In this document: positions 17,198 through 26,641 of the stretch, one piece after another
Layout of the letters: every line of letters starts with the position of its first letter
Numbering within the stretch: position 1 is the first letter of the stretch
From: Lachnospiraceae bacterium
GTDB taxonomy: Bacteria > Bacillota > Clostridia > Lachnospirales > Lachnospiraceae
Length of the DNA: 64,000 bases
Assembly (NCBI GenBank): GCA_017520425.1
Contig: JAFXFO010000001.1
Span: 37,486-101,485, forward strand
Direction of reading: 5' to 3'
Program-made: the position numbers and the translations under genes
Notes under the pieces: generated by a model
What the model was told of the DNA's origin: nothing
Databases searched by the model: none
The model's input: the letters and a program-made list of their open reading frames with translations, nothing else

Positions 17198-18553
17198 ATG
17201 AATCGTAAAAAAATAACAGATATGACCGTGGGAAGCCCGGCCAGGCACATTATTAAGTTTACTTTGCCCCTTTTGCTGGGTAATCTGTTCCAGCAATTAT
17301 ACAACATGGTGGATTCCATCGTAGTTGGTCAGTTTGTGGGTGAGGATGCTTTGGCGGCAGTGGGTGCCTGCGGTTCCACTAACTTTTTGTTCTTTTCTTT
17401 AAGCTCAGGCTTGGCCATAGGTATCGGAATCATAGTGGCTCAGTTCTTTGGAGCAGGGGATGAAAAGAATGTTAGGAATACCATTGCCAATTCCATTTAC
17501 GTATTGTGGGGGGCCGCAATTACAGTAAGTATCATTGGCATCGTATTCTGTCCGGCACTGCTGCGACTCCTTCAAACGCCGGATACTGTCATAGGCAATT
17601 CTATCATTTATATGAGGACTACCTGTGCAGGCATTCTTTTCATCGCTACATATAATGGTGTGGCGGCTATTTTGAGAGCATTGGGAGACTCCAAAACGCC
17701 ACTCTATTTCCTGATTGTATCCAGTATTGTAAATGTGGTGCTGGATTTGGTATTTGTGCTGGTATTTGAATGGGGCGTGTTCGGAGTGGCATTGGCTACT
17801 ATCATCGCACAGGCCACATCGGCAATCAGCTGTATTATATATGCTTATCATAAGATAGAGTATTTCAGATTGACCAGGGAACAGCTTAAGATGCAACCGC
17901 TGATTATAGCGAATTCTTTCAAAATTGGCGTGCCCATTGCCATGCAGAACTCTTTGATTGCAGTATCCTGCATGGTGCTTCAGGGAGTAGTAAATACCTT
18001 CGGACCCACCGTCATGGCAGCTTATACGGTCATCGGCCGTATCGAGCAGGTAGTGCAGCAGCCCTATATGTCTTTGGGAAGTGCCTTGACCACATACAGC
18101 GGACAGAATATGGGCGCCGGTCAGATCGACCGCGTAAAGAAGGGCTTCCATCAAGGTACGGTGATGGTGTTGATTTTCAGTATGTGTCTGTTGCCCATTG
18201 CTTACATTTTTGGTGAGAATATTGTAGGAATATTTGTAAACGACCCGGAGGTCATCGCTATCGGTGCGAAGGCTATCCGTATCAATAGTTTGTGTTATTT
18301 CGGACTGGGAATGATTTATGTACCCAGATCTGTGTTGAATGGTTGCGGAGATACCGGTTTTGCTATGATAAACGGTGTCACGGAAGTGGTTTGCCGAGTG
18401 GGATTCTCCCTAATTCTGACCAGGATACCTTTCCTTGGTTACTGGGGCATCTGGTTGACCACGGGACTTACCTGGGCACTGACCGGAGTGGTATGTGTCA
18501 TCCGATATTTCAAAGGAAAATGGAGAACAAAATCCATTGTCAGTCACGCGTAA
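17198..18553 (+). CDS. MATE-family efflux transporter
   Basis: 451 residues and about twelve membrane segments. The N-terminal half carries PLLLGNLFQQLYNMVDSIVVGQFVG, typical of the DinF/NorM-like MATE class, repeated in the second half as KIGVPIAMQNSLIAVSCMV. Known for the family: cation-coupled export of drugs or metabolites across the cytoplasmic membrane. It starts 35 bp after the xylanase gene with AGGAGA upstream, and a terminator follows, so it may be co-transcribed with the xylanase. The substrate is unknown. Confidence 0.95.
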   Translation: MNRKKITDMTVGSPARHIIKFTLPLLLGNLFQQLYNMVDSIVVGQFVGEDALAAVGACGSTNFLFFSLSSGLAIGIGIIVAQFFGAGDEKNVRNTIANSIYVLWGAAITVSIIGIVFCPALLRLLQTPDTVIGNSIIYMRTTCAGILFIATYNGVAAILRALGDSKTPLYFLIVSSIVNVVLDLVFVLVFEWGVFGVALATIIAQATSAISCIIYAYHKIEYFRLTREQLKMQPLIIANSFKIGVPIAMQNSLIAVSCMVLQGVVNTFGPTVMAAYTVIGRIEQVVQQPYMSLGSALTTYSGQNMGAGQIDRVKKGFHQGTVMVLIFSMCLLPIAYIFGENIVGIFVNDPEVIAIGAKAIRINSLCYFGLGMIYVPRSVLNGCGDTGFAMINGVTEVVCRVGFSLILTRIPFLGYWGIWLTTGLTWALTGVVCVIRYFKGKWRTKSIVSHA

Positions 18554-18571
18554 AAGGGATAAAATATAAAA

Positions 18572-18618
18572 GAAATCGGCCGGGGAGTGCGAGAGTGCTT
18601 TTCGGCCGGTTTCTTTTT
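18572..18618 (+). terminator. terminator after MATE gene
   Basis: GAAATCGGCCG/CGGCCGGTTTC stem with an inner AGTGC/GTGCTT region and a TTCTTTTT tail. Confidence 0.85.
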
Positions 18619-18706
18619 AGAGAAGTGTCTAAAAATTCTTTTATCTTTCCCTGTTTTGTGATACACTGTATTTGTGATATTTTCGCAAACAAGAGGAGAC
18701 AAAACC

Positions 18707-19264
18707 ATGAGCAGAATGAATTTCGGACCCAAACCATTTATCTATCCCATGCCCGTACTGATTGTGGGGACCTATGATGAAAAGGGCGTGCCCAATGCCA
18801 TGAATGCGGCTTGGGGAGCTATTACGGATATGAATGAAATTACCATCAGTATGTCCCCTCATAAAACCACGGAAAACTTCGCCCATACGGGAGCCTTTAC
18901 CGTCAGCTTTGCCACAGAGGATACGGTGGTTGCCTGTGATTATGTGGGCGTGGAGTCCGCAAGCAAAGTGCCGGATAAGTTTGCAAAAGCCGGCTTCCAT
19001 GCGGTGAAAAGTGAATTTGTAAATGCACCTTTGATTGCAGAGCTTCCTATGGCTTTGGAGTGTAAGGTGAAGTGCTATGAGGATGAAATCCTGGTAGGAG
19101 AAATCGTCAATGTAAATGCGGAGGAAAGCATTCTTACAGAGGGCAAGGTGGATCCCAAGAAGCTGAAGCCCATTGCCTATGACCCGGTGAATCATACCTA
19201 TATGAGTCTGGGTGAAGTGGTAGGACATGCCTTTGCGGACGGATTAAAACTGAAGCAGGAATAG
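18707..19264 (+). CDS. flavin reductase family protein (flavoredoxin-like)
   Basis: 185 residues from ATG 18707, preceded by GAGGAGA; an upstream in-frame GTG at 18674 lacks a ribosome site. The sequence matches the FMN-binding split-barrel class: PMPVLIVGTYDEKGVPNAMNAAWG, ITISMSPHKTTENF, and FTVSFATEDTVVACDYVGVESA. These small FMN proteins move electrons in anaerobes or serve flavin-dependent partners. No partner oxygenase or reductase is adjacent. Confidence 0.88.
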   Translation: MSRMNFGPKPFIYPMPVLIVGTYDEKGVPNAMNAAWGAITDMNEITISMSPHKTTENFAHTGAFTVSFATEDTVVACDYVGVESASKVPDKFAKAGFHAVKSEFVNAPLIAELPMALECKVKCYEDEILVGEIVNVNAEESILTEGKVDPKKLKPIAYDPVNHTYMSLGEVVGHAFADGLKLKQE

Positions 19265-19306
19265 CGTTTAAGTTTAGTTTTTGAGAGAATAAGGAGCGGT
19301 AGGACC

Positions 19307-22300
19307 ATGGCATTTGCACATTTGCATGTCCATACAGAGTTTTCCCTGTTGGATGGTTCCAATAAAATAAAAGAATATGTGAAACGTGTGAAAGAGCTGG
19401 GCATGGACAGTGCAGCCATTACGGACCATGGTGTCATGTACGGTGTCATCGACTTTTACCGGGCAGCCAGGGAGCAGGGCATCAAGCCCATTTTGGGTTG
19501 TGAGGTGTATGTGGCGCCCAATTCCCGCTTTGATAAGGAACTGACCGGCGGAGAGGACAGATACTATCATCTGGTGCTTCTGGCAGAGAATAATCAGGGC
19601 TATGCGAACCTGATGAAGATTGTCAGTGCCGGTTTTACGGAAGGATATTATTACAGACCACGAGTGGATTTTGAGATTTTAAATCAATACCACGAGGGCA
19701 TTATTGCACTCTCAGCTTGTCTGGCAGGTGAGGTGCAAAGATATATTACCAAGGGCCTTTTACATGAAGCCAAACAGGCTGCCTTAAAGTATGAGCAGTG
19801 CTTCGGTAAGGGCAATTATTTCCTGGAGCTGCAGGACCATGGTATTGCAGAGCAGCAGACCGTGAATATGGAGCTTATGAAGATGAGCCGGGAGTTGCAG
19901 ATTCCTTTGGTGGCTACCAATGATGTGCATTATACCTATGCTACGGATGCAGAGTCCCATGATATTTTGCTTTGCCTTCAGACCGGTAAGAAGCTGGCGG
20001 ATGAGGACCGTATGCGTTATGACGGCGGCCAGTATTATGTGAAGAGTGAAGAGGAAATGAAGGGCTTGTTCCCTTACGCCTGGGAAGCAGTGGAGAACAC
20101 CCAGAGGATTGCGGACCGTTGTAATGTGGAAATCGAGTTCGGCGTTACCAAATTGCCGAAATACGAGGTGCCGGAAGGGTATGATTCCTGGACATATTTG
20201 AATAAATTGTGTAAGGACGGTTTGAGTGAACGTTATGGAGATGTGAACCAACCGGCGGCTAATACCGGTCTTACCCTGGCGGAAAGACTGGATTATGAGT
20301 TAAATGTTATCAAAAATATGGGCTATGTGGATTATTTCCTGATTGTTTGGGACTTTATCAACTATGCTCGTCAGAATGGTATCCCCGTTGGACCGGGACG
20401 TGGTTCCGCAGCCGGAAGTATTGTTTCCTATTGTTTGAAGATTACCAATATCGACCCCATAAGATACAATCTGCTGTTTGAGCGTTTCTTAAATCCGGAA
20501 CGTGTATCCATGCCCGATATCGATATTGACTTCTGCTTTGAAAGAAGGCAGGAGGTCATCGATTATGTAGGACGTAAGTACGGTGCGGATAAGGTGGTAC
20601 AGATCGTTACCTTCGGTACCCTGCTTGCTAAGGGTGTCATCCGTGATGTGGGACGTGTTATGGACCTGCCCTATGCCTTTGTAGACTCCATCGCCAAGAT
20701 GGTGCCCAATGAATTGGGTATTACGCTGGAAAAGGCACTGGAAATGAATCCGGAGATGCGAAAGCTTTACGAGCAGGATGAACAGGTGAAGTACCTGATT
20801 GATATGTGTCAGAGGCTGGAGGGCTTGCCCAGACATACTTCCATGCATGCGGCAGGTGTGGTAATCTGTCAGAAATCGGCGGATGAGTTTGTGCCTTTGT
20901 CCCGCGGCAGTGACGGTTCCATCGTAACCCAGTTTACCATGACTACCTTGGAGGAACTGGGCCTTTTGAAGATGGATTTCCTGGGCCTTCGTACTTTGAC
21001 CGTGATTAAGAACGCGGTGGATTTTGTGGAAAAATCTACAGGCAAATTCATAGATGTGGACCATATTGATTATGATGATAAGGATGTGCTGGCATCCATC
21101 GGTACCGGCAAGACGGACGGTGTGTTCCAGCTGGAATCTGCGGGTATGAAGAACTTCATGAAGGAGCTGAAGCCCCAGAATCTGGAGGATGTGATTGCGG
21201 GTATTTCTCTGTACCGACCGGGCCCCATGGACTTTATCCCTAAGTACATCAAGGGTAAGGACAGCAGCGAGGATATTGTATATCCATGCCCTGAGCTGGA
21301 GCCTATTTTGGCACCTACCTACGGCTGTATCGTGTATCAGGAGCAGGTAATGCAGATTGTGCGTGACCTGGGCGGATATACCCTGGGACGAAGCGATTTG
21401 GTGCGCCGTGCCATGAGTAAAAAGAAGCAGTCGGTGATGGAGAAGGAGCGTGCCAATTTTGTCTACGGTAATGAGGAGGAAGGCGTGCCCGGCTGTGTGG
21501 CTAACGGTATCAATGAGGCTGTGGCAGGACAGATTTATGAGGATATGATGGACTTCGCCAAGTATGCTTTCAACAAATCCCATGCGGCTTGCTATGCGGT
21601 GGTGGCTTACCAGACCGCTTATTTGAAATATTATTATCCCGTAGAGTTTATGGCGGCGTTACTGACCTCTGTAATCGATAATGCCAAGAAGGTTTCGGAG
21701 TATATTCTGACCTGTCGAAATATGGGTATCGAAATCCTGGCACCGGATATTAATGAAGGCGAGGCCGGATTCTCGGTATCCAATAATTCTATCCGTTATG
21801 CGCTGACAGCGATAAAGGGTGTGGGACGTCCTGTGATTGAGGCGATTGCAGAGGAAAGAAGAGTGCGGGGCCGATTCACCAATTTAAAGGACTTCATCAC
21901 CCGTGTGGCGGATTTGGATGTGAATAAGCGTGCCATTGAAAACTTTATCAAGGCAGGTGCTTTGGATAGTCTGGGCGGTACCAGAAAGCAGTGCATGAGC
22001 GTATATGTGCAGATTCTGGACCATATTACCAAGGATAAAAAGAACAATCTGGCAGGACAGCTGAGCTTATTTGATATTGCCTCCGAGGAGGATAAGGATG
22101 AGTTTGATATCAAGATGCCGGACGTGGGCGAGTATCCCAAGGAAATGATGCTTTCTTTTGAAAAGGAGGTACTGGGTATTTATGTCAGCGGACATCCATT
22201 GGAGGAGTATCAGGAGATTTGGGAGCGGAATATAAGCAACCGGACCACGGACTTTATGCTGGATGAGGAAACCGGTGCGGTGGTGGCAGAGGACCAGAAA

Positions 22301-22957
22301 ACTGCTATTATCGGTGGTATGATTATGGATAAAACCATAAAATATACAAAGAATGATAAGGTCATGGCGTTCTTAAATATTGAAGACCTGGTGGGAACCG
22401 TGGAAGTGGTGGTATTCCCCAGGGATTATGAAAAGTATGCACCTCTTCTGGTGGAGGATTCCAAGGTGTTTATCAAGGGAAGAATCTCCGTGGAAGAGGA
22501 AAAGGACGGCAAGCTGATTTGTGAGCAGATTGTGGCCTTTGAAGAGGCTTTGAAAGGCGGTCCCCTGTTTGAGAATCGTTACGGAAGATCCGGGAATACT
22601 AACAGAGGCGCCGGTAACAGTTGGCAGGGACGAAATCCTTACGCACAGCAGGGTGGCGGTGTGGTTTCGGCAAGTCAGCAGACAGCACCGCAGAAGATTA
22701 CCAAGTTGCCGGATGGTGTCTGGGTACAGTTTGCTACCATGGCAGCCTTTGAAGCTGTAGAGAAGACTTTATATGAAGTTACGGCAGAATCAGAGGGAGA
22801 GGATTCTTTGGTGGTATTTATCAAGGAGACCAAGGCAATCAAGGTATTGCCTCCCAACCGTAATGTATGTGCCGACTCAGAGCTGAAAGCCCGGCTGGAA
22901 GCGGTGTTTGGTGCGGAAAATGTGAAGTTTCGTCTAAAACCTATTGAAAACAACTAA
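19307..22957 (+). CDS. dnaE: DNA polymerase III subunit alpha
   Basis: 1216 residues, full-length DnaE. The N-terminal PHP domain starts HLHVHTEFSLLDG. The polymerase core holds GPGRGSAAGSIVSYCL and the catalytic PDIDIDF (around residue 405), followed by the fingers region. Helix-hairpin-helix sequence (DLDVNKRAIENFIKAGAL) and an OB-fold (IIGGMIMDKTIKYTKNDKV) sit toward the C-terminus. It is the DnaE1-type replicative or translesion polymerase, distinct from PolC, which most Clostridia also carry. pfkA follows 91 bp later, a common Firmicutes neighbourhood. Confidence 0.97.
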   Translation: MAFAHLHVHTEFSLLDGSNKIKEYVKRVKELGMDSAAITDHGVMYGVIDFYRAAREQGIKPILGCEVYVAPNSRFDKELTGGEDRYYHLVLLAENNQGYANLMKIVSAGFTEGYYYRPRVDFEILNQYHEGIIALSACLAGEVQRYITKGLLHEAKQAALKYEQCFGKGNYFLELQDHGIAEQQTVNMELMKMSRELQIPLVATNDVHYTYATDAESHDILLCLQTGKKLADEDRMRYDGGQYYVKSEEEMKGLFPYAWEAVENTQRIADRCNVEIEFGVTKLPKYEVPEGYDSWTYLNKLCKDGLSERYGDVNQPAANTGLTLAERLDYELNVIKNMGYVDYFLIVWDFINYARQNGIPVGPGRGSAAGSIVSYCLKITNIDPIRYNLLFERFLNPERVSMPDIDIDFCFERRQEVIDYVGRKYGADKVVQIVTFGTLLAKGVIRDVGRVMDLPYAFVDSIAKMVPNELGITLEKALEMNPEMRKLYEQDEQVKYLIDMCQRLEGLPRHTSMHAAGVVICQKSADEFVPLSRGSDGSIVTQFTMTTLEELGLLKMDFLGLRTLTVIKNAVDFVEKSTGKFIDVDHIDYDDKDVLASIGTGKTDGVFQLESAGMKNFMKELKPQNLEDVIAGISLYRPGPMDFIPKYIKGKDSSEDIVYPCPELEPILAPTYGCIVYQEQVMQIVRDLGGYTLGRSDLVRRAMSKKKQSVMEKERANFVYGNEEEGVPGCVANGINEAVAGQIYEDMMDFAKYAFNKSHAACYAVVAYQTAYLKYYYPVEFMAALLTSVIDNAKKVSEYILTCRNMGIEILAPDINEGEAGFSVSNNSIRYALTAIKGVGRPVIEAIAEERRVRGRFTNLKDFITRVADLDVNKRAIENFIKAGALDSLGGTRKQCMSVYVQILDHITKDKKNNLAGQLSLFDIASEEDKDEFDIKMPDVGEYPKEMMLSFEKEVLGIYVSGHPLEEYQEIWERNISNRTTDFMLDEETGAVVAEDQKTAIIGGMIMDKTIKYTKNDKVMAFLNIEDLVGTVEVVVFPRDYEKYAPLLVEDSKVFIKGRISVEEEKDGKLICEQIVAFEEALKGGPLFENRYGRSGNTNRGAGNSWQGRNPYAQQGGGVVSASQQTAPQKITKLPDGVWVQFATMAAFEAVEKTLYEVTAESEGEDSLVVFIKETKAIKVLPPNRNVCADSELKARLEAVFGAENVKFRLKPIENN

Positions 22958-23048
22958 AAAATGAATTACAATAAACTGTCAGAAGTCATAGATACTTTTG
23001 ATTTTGGCAGTACCACAGGCATTTCGGGTGGTATGCAAGGAGGATATT

Positions 23049-24017
23049 GTGGAAAAAGAAATTAAAACAATCGGCGTTTTAACTAGTGGCGGTGATGCAC
23101 CGGGCATGAATGCAGCCATTCGTGGAGTGGTTCGTACGGCATTGGCTAAGGGAATAAAGGTAAAAGGTATCAAGAAGGGTTATCAGGGTCTGCTCAATGA
23201 GGAAATCATTGATATGGAGCGTAAGAGCGTATCCGATATCATTCAGCGTGGCGGTACCATCTTAGGTACGGCACGTTGTTCAGAGTTTATGACTCTGGAA
23301 GGCCAGCAGCAGGGTGCTGAGGTTTGTAGAAAGCACGGTATCGACGGAATGGTAGTCATCGGCGGTGACGGTTCCTACAGAGGAGCCCAGAAGCTTGCCA
23401 GATTGGGCATCAATACCGTAGGCGTACCGGGTACCATTGATTTGGATATTGCCTGCTCTGAGTATACCATTGGTTTTGATACTGCGGTAAATACGGCCAT
23501 GAACGCTATCGATAAGGTAAAGGATACTTCTTCTTCCCATGAAAGATGTAGCGTCATCGAGGTAATGGGTAGAAATGCCGGCTATATTGCATTGTGGTGC
23601 GGTGTGGCAAACGGTGCGGAGGATATTCTGATTCCTGAAAAGTATGACTATAATGAACAGACGATTATCAACAATATTATTGAGAATCGTAAGCGTGGTA
23701 AGACCCATCATATTATTATCAATGCGGAGGGTATCGGACATTCTACTTCCATGGCGAGAAGAATTGAAGCAGCTACCGGTATTGAGACCCGTGCTACTAT
23801 TTTAGGATATATGCAGCGTGGTGGTAGTCCTACTTGTAAGGACCGCTACTATGCGTCCATGATGGGTGCCTACGCAGTGGATATTTTGCTTCAGGGCAAA
23901 TCCAACCGTGTGGTAGCATTCCAAAAGGGCGAGTTCGTGGATTATGATATTGAAGAAGCATTGAATATGCATAAGGATATTGACGAGTACCAGTACAATA
24001 CGGCTCGTATACTGTAA
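23049..24017 (+). CDS. pfkA: 6-phosphofructokinase (ATP-type)
   Basis: 322 residues from the GTG at 23049, which has AAGGAGG upstream; this gives the standard PfkA length. It phosphorylates fructose 6-phosphate in glycolysis. Motifs: VLTSGGDAPGMNAAIRG, IGGDGSYRGA (the Gly after GGD indicates ATP rather than PPi use), MGRNAGYIALWC, and GYMQRGGSPTCKDR. The catalytic loop reads PGTIDLDI where E. coli has PGTIDNDI; the catalytic Asp is kept. A PPi-type enzyme is encoded separately at the window's right end. Confidence 0.96.
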   Translation: MEKEIKTIGVLTSGGDAPGMNAAIRGVVRTALAKGIKVKGIKKGYQGLLNEEIIDMERKSVSDIIQRGGTILGTARCSEFMTLEGQQQGAEVCRKHGIDGMVVIGGDGSYRGAQKLARLGINTVGVPGTIDLDIACSEYTIGFDTAVNTAMNAIDKVKDTSSSHERCSVIEVMGRNAGYIALWCGVANGAEDILIPEKYDYNEQTIINNIIENRKRGKTHHIIINAEGIGHSTSMARRIEAATGIETRATILGYMQRGGSPTCKDRYYASMMGAYAVDILLQGKSNRVVAFQKGEFVDYDIEEALNMHKDIDEYQYNTARIL

Positions 24018-24028
24018 TGAATGGATCA

Positions 24029-24074
24029 GGCTGTTATGCACCTTAGGTTGGGAGTATAGCAGCCTTCTTTTTCT
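24029..24074 (+). terminator. pfkA terminator
   Basis: GGCTGTTAT/ATAGCAGCC stem with one G-U pair and a TTCTTTTT tail. Confidence 0.85.
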
Positions 24075-24116
24075 AATAGGAATCTGCGCTACATGCAGAA
24101 GGTATGGAGGATTCAA

Positions 24117-24902
24117 ATGATTACTAGTGTGGCAAATCAAAAGGTGAAGCAGGTGGTGGCCTGGCAGACCAAGGCTAAGGAGCGAAGAAAGGACAATGTT
24201 TTCCCGGTGGAAGGCTTGAAGATGTTTGAAGAAGCACCGGAAAAGTGGATACGGGAAGTTTATATAGAAGAAACTCTTTTGGAGAAGCTGGATAAAGAAG
24301 GTGCGGCTTATCAGAAATTGGAAAGGGTTGGTTTCGAGGTAGTATCTTCGGAGGTTTTCAAAAGAATGTCTGATACACAGACTCCGCAGGGGATTTTGGC
24401 AATTGTAGAACAACCTGTGTATTCTTTTGAAGAGCTATTGAAAATAGAGAATCCTTTGTTTGTAATCCTGGAGGATTTGCAGGACCCCGGTAATCTGGGC
24501 ACCATTGTCCGTACGGGAGAGGGGGCCGGCGTATCTGCGGTATTTATGACCAAGAATACGGTGGATATCTACAATCCCAAGACCATTCGTGCTACCATGG
24601 GTTCTATCTACAGAGTACCTTTTGCAATTGTAGAAGATGTAGAAGAGGCTATTGCAAGCTTACATATGGCCGGAGTGAAGACCTATGCGGCCCATTTGGC
24701 AGGGAAGGACTATTATGACTGCTTTTCTTTTAAAGATGGTACTGCATTTTTGATCGGTAATGAGGGGAACGGACTGAAGAAGGAGACTGCTGATGCAGCG
24801 TCGGCTTATTTGAAGATTCCTATGGAGGGCCGGGTGGAGTCCCTGAATGCAGCTATAGCAACGTCGCTTTTGATGTATGAGGCGCATAGGCAGAGGAAGT
24901 AA
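24117..24902 (+). CDS. TrmH/SpoU-family RNA 2'-O-methyltransferase
   Basis: 261 residues from the ATG at 24117, with GGAGG 7 bp upstream. An N-terminal substrate-binding part (VFPVEGLKMFEEAPE) precedes the SPOUT knot motifs: EDLQDPGNLGTIVRTGEGAG, IGNEGNGL and IPMEGRVESLNAAIATSLLMYE. These define SAM-dependent ribose methylases of rRNA or tRNA. The domain layout resembles RlmB-like 23S rRNA methylases, but the target base cannot be fixed from sequence. Confidence 0.93.
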   Translation: MITSVANQKVKQVVAWQTKAKERRKDNVFPVEGLKMFEEAPEKWIREVYIEETLLEKLDKEGAAYQKLERVGFEVVSSEVFKRMSDTQTPQGILAIVEQPVYSFEELLKIENPLFVILEDLQDPGNLGTIVRTGEGAGVSAVFMTKNTVDIYNPKTIRATMGSIYRVPFAIVEDVEEAIASLHMAGVKTYAAHLAGKDYYDCFSFKDGTAFLIGNEGNGLKKETADAASAYLKIPMEGRVESLNAAIATSLLMYEAHRQRK

Positions 24903-24940
24903 TTTATCCTTTTGAAAATTGCAAATATAGGGAGGGACTT

Positions 24941-25639
24941 ATGCGTAAATTATCGGAACTGACAGACTGGGACAGACTGCTAAAGAGGATACTTTGGACT
25001 CAGTTAGGCGATATTAAGGGTAAGAAAATACTGGACTTTGGCAGTGGAGAAGGGATTACTGCAAACCGGTTTGCCAAGGACAATGAAGTGGTAGCAGTGG
25101 AACCTTGGGAGGAAATGCTACAGAATAGATGGCAGGATTATGAGTACCTACAGATACAGGGAGATGTTTCGGCAATTGCCGAAATGGAGGATGATTCCTT
25201 TGATATGGTATTTTGCCACAATGTCTTGGAATATATAGATGATAAGGCGCAGGTGATAAAGGAGCTTTGTCGTGTTTTAAGGCCCGGCGGAAAGCTTTCC
25301 TTAGTGAAGCATAACCGCGCCGGAAGAGTCATGCAGATGGCAGTGCTTCTGGATGACTTTGATAAGGCACATGACTTGCTGGACGGTAAGGATAGCGCAG
25401 CTTCTAAGTTTGGGTCGATTCGTTATTATGAGGATGCATCAGTTACTGATTGGGCACCGTCGCTTAAGTTGGTGGAGAGTTTCGGTATCCGTACCTTTTG
25501 GGATTTACAGCAGAAGCAGGAAAAGCATGGTTTGGATGAATGGCAGGATAAAATGGTGGCGTTGGAGATGAGGGTATCTCAGATAGAAGAGTTTCGTGCC
25601 GTTGCCTTCTTCCATCATTTGGTGTTTGTGAAAGAGTGA
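24941..25639 (+). CDS. class I SAM-dependent methyltransferase
   Basis: 232 residues. Motif I is KILDFGSGEGITANRFA, with the acidic loop VVAVEPWEEML and the post-motif DMVFCHNVLEYID plus LRPGGKLSLVKHN. It is a small-molecule-type Methyltransf_11 fold; substrate unknown. It opens a run of tightly spaced plus-strand genes reaching 30975, so it may be the first gene of a long transcript, starting 38 bp after the SpoU gene. Confidence 0.9.
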   Translation: MRKLSELTDWDRLLKRILWTQLGDIKGKKILDFGSGEGITANRFAKDNEVVAVEPWEEMLQNRWQDYEYLQIQGDVSAIAEMEDDSFDMVFCHNVLEYIDDKAQVIKELCRVLRPGGKLSLVKHNRAGRVMQMAVLLDDFDKAHDLLDGKDSAASKFGSIRYYEDASVTDWAPSLKLVESFGIRTFWDLQQKQEKHGLDEWQDKMVALEMRVSQIEEFRAVAFFHHLVFVKE

Positions 25640-25643
25640 TTTT

Positions 25644-26624
25644 ATGAAAAAAAGAATCAGGATATGGATATATTGCGTAAGTATCGGTGTGTTGTTGAGT
25701 GCCTGCGGAACTAAGGAGTCAGATAATGAGTTGAAAAAGGATAATTATGTAAAGGTAGAACCTCAACCTGTGGATGAATCAGAGCTTGAACCATTACAAG
25801 GAGAAACAGAATTCCAAGAAGATTCATCACAGGTTAATACAGAATCTGTAGCAACGCAGGCACCCTATGAATATTTCAATACACAGGGTATGACATTGGA
25901 AAGTCGTATCCATGTACCCGAAGGATACGAGCGGACTTCGACGGAAGCAGGCAGCCTCACAAAATTCTTAAGAACCTATCCGCTAAAAGTGCATGATAGT
26001 GCGGTGCTTTTGTATGATGGTAGCGAAAAGTGGAATCAGGACGCCCATGTGGCAGTGTTTCAGCTACCTATAGAAGAAAGGGACCTGCAACAGTGTGCGG
26101 ATTCCGTGATGCGTGTGTACGCAGAGTATTATTTTCAAACAGAGCAATATGAGAAGATACGTTTCCATTTTACCAACGGCTTTTTAGCAGAGTACGGCAA
26201 ATGGAGGGATGGGTATCGTATCTCCGTGGAAGGGAATAACGTAAGCTGGGTGAAGTCTGCAAGCTATGATGATTCTTACGAAACCTTCGTGAAGTTTATG
26301 CGCATGGTATTTACCTATGCAGGAACCTTGTCCATGGAGCAGGAGTCGACGCAGATTTCTGTGAAAGAAGCCCGAGTGGGTGATGTAATCTTAAAGGGCG
26401 GCAGTCCCGGCCATGTAGTAATGATTGTGGATATGTGCGAAAACGAGCAGGGAGAAAAGGCATTTTTACTGGCCCAGGGTTATATGCCGGCCCAGGAGTT
26501 TCATGTGCTGAAGAATCCTTTGCATGAGGAGAGTCCTTGGTATTATGAAGCAGAACTGACCGAGAGCATCCGGACACCGGAGTATGGTTTCGGGGAAGGG
26601 TGCTTGAAGAGACTTTCTTATTAA
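25644..26624 (+). CDS. DUF4846 lipoprotein
   Basis: 326 residues with a lipoprotein signal (WIYCVSIGVLLSACGTK). After a low-complexity acidic linker (about residues 28-75) comes a globular domain matching DUF4846: RIHVPEGYERT, AVLLYDGSEKWNQDAHVAVFQ, EYGKWRDGYRI and GDVILKGGSPGHVVMIVDM. The SPGHVVMIVD segment resembles NlpC/CHAP-like folds, but no enzymatic residue set is established here. It starts 4 bp after the methyltransferase stop. Confidence 0.8.
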   Translation: MKKRIRIWIYCVSIGVLLSACGTKESDNELKKDNYVKVEPQPVDESELEPLQGETEFQEDSSQVNTESVATQAPYEYFNTQGMTLESRIHVPEGYERTSTEAGSLTKFLRTYPLKVHDSAVLLYDGSEKWNQDAHVAVFQLPIEERDLQQCADSVMRVYAEYYFQTEQYEKIRFHFTNGFLAEYGKWRDGYRISVEGNNVSWVKSASYDDSYETFVKFMRMVFTYAGTLSMEQESTQISVKEARVGDVILKGGSPGHVVMIVDMCENEQGEKAFLLAQGYMPAQEFHVLKNPLHEESPWYYEAELTESIRTPEYGFGEGCLKRLSY

Positions 26625-26641
26625 ACGGAGAGGTATGTAAT

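Noticed and set aside
20489-21583. 364-residue minus-strand frame inside dnaE
   Set aside because: His/Leu-rich antisense shadow of the polymerase gene without initiation signals.
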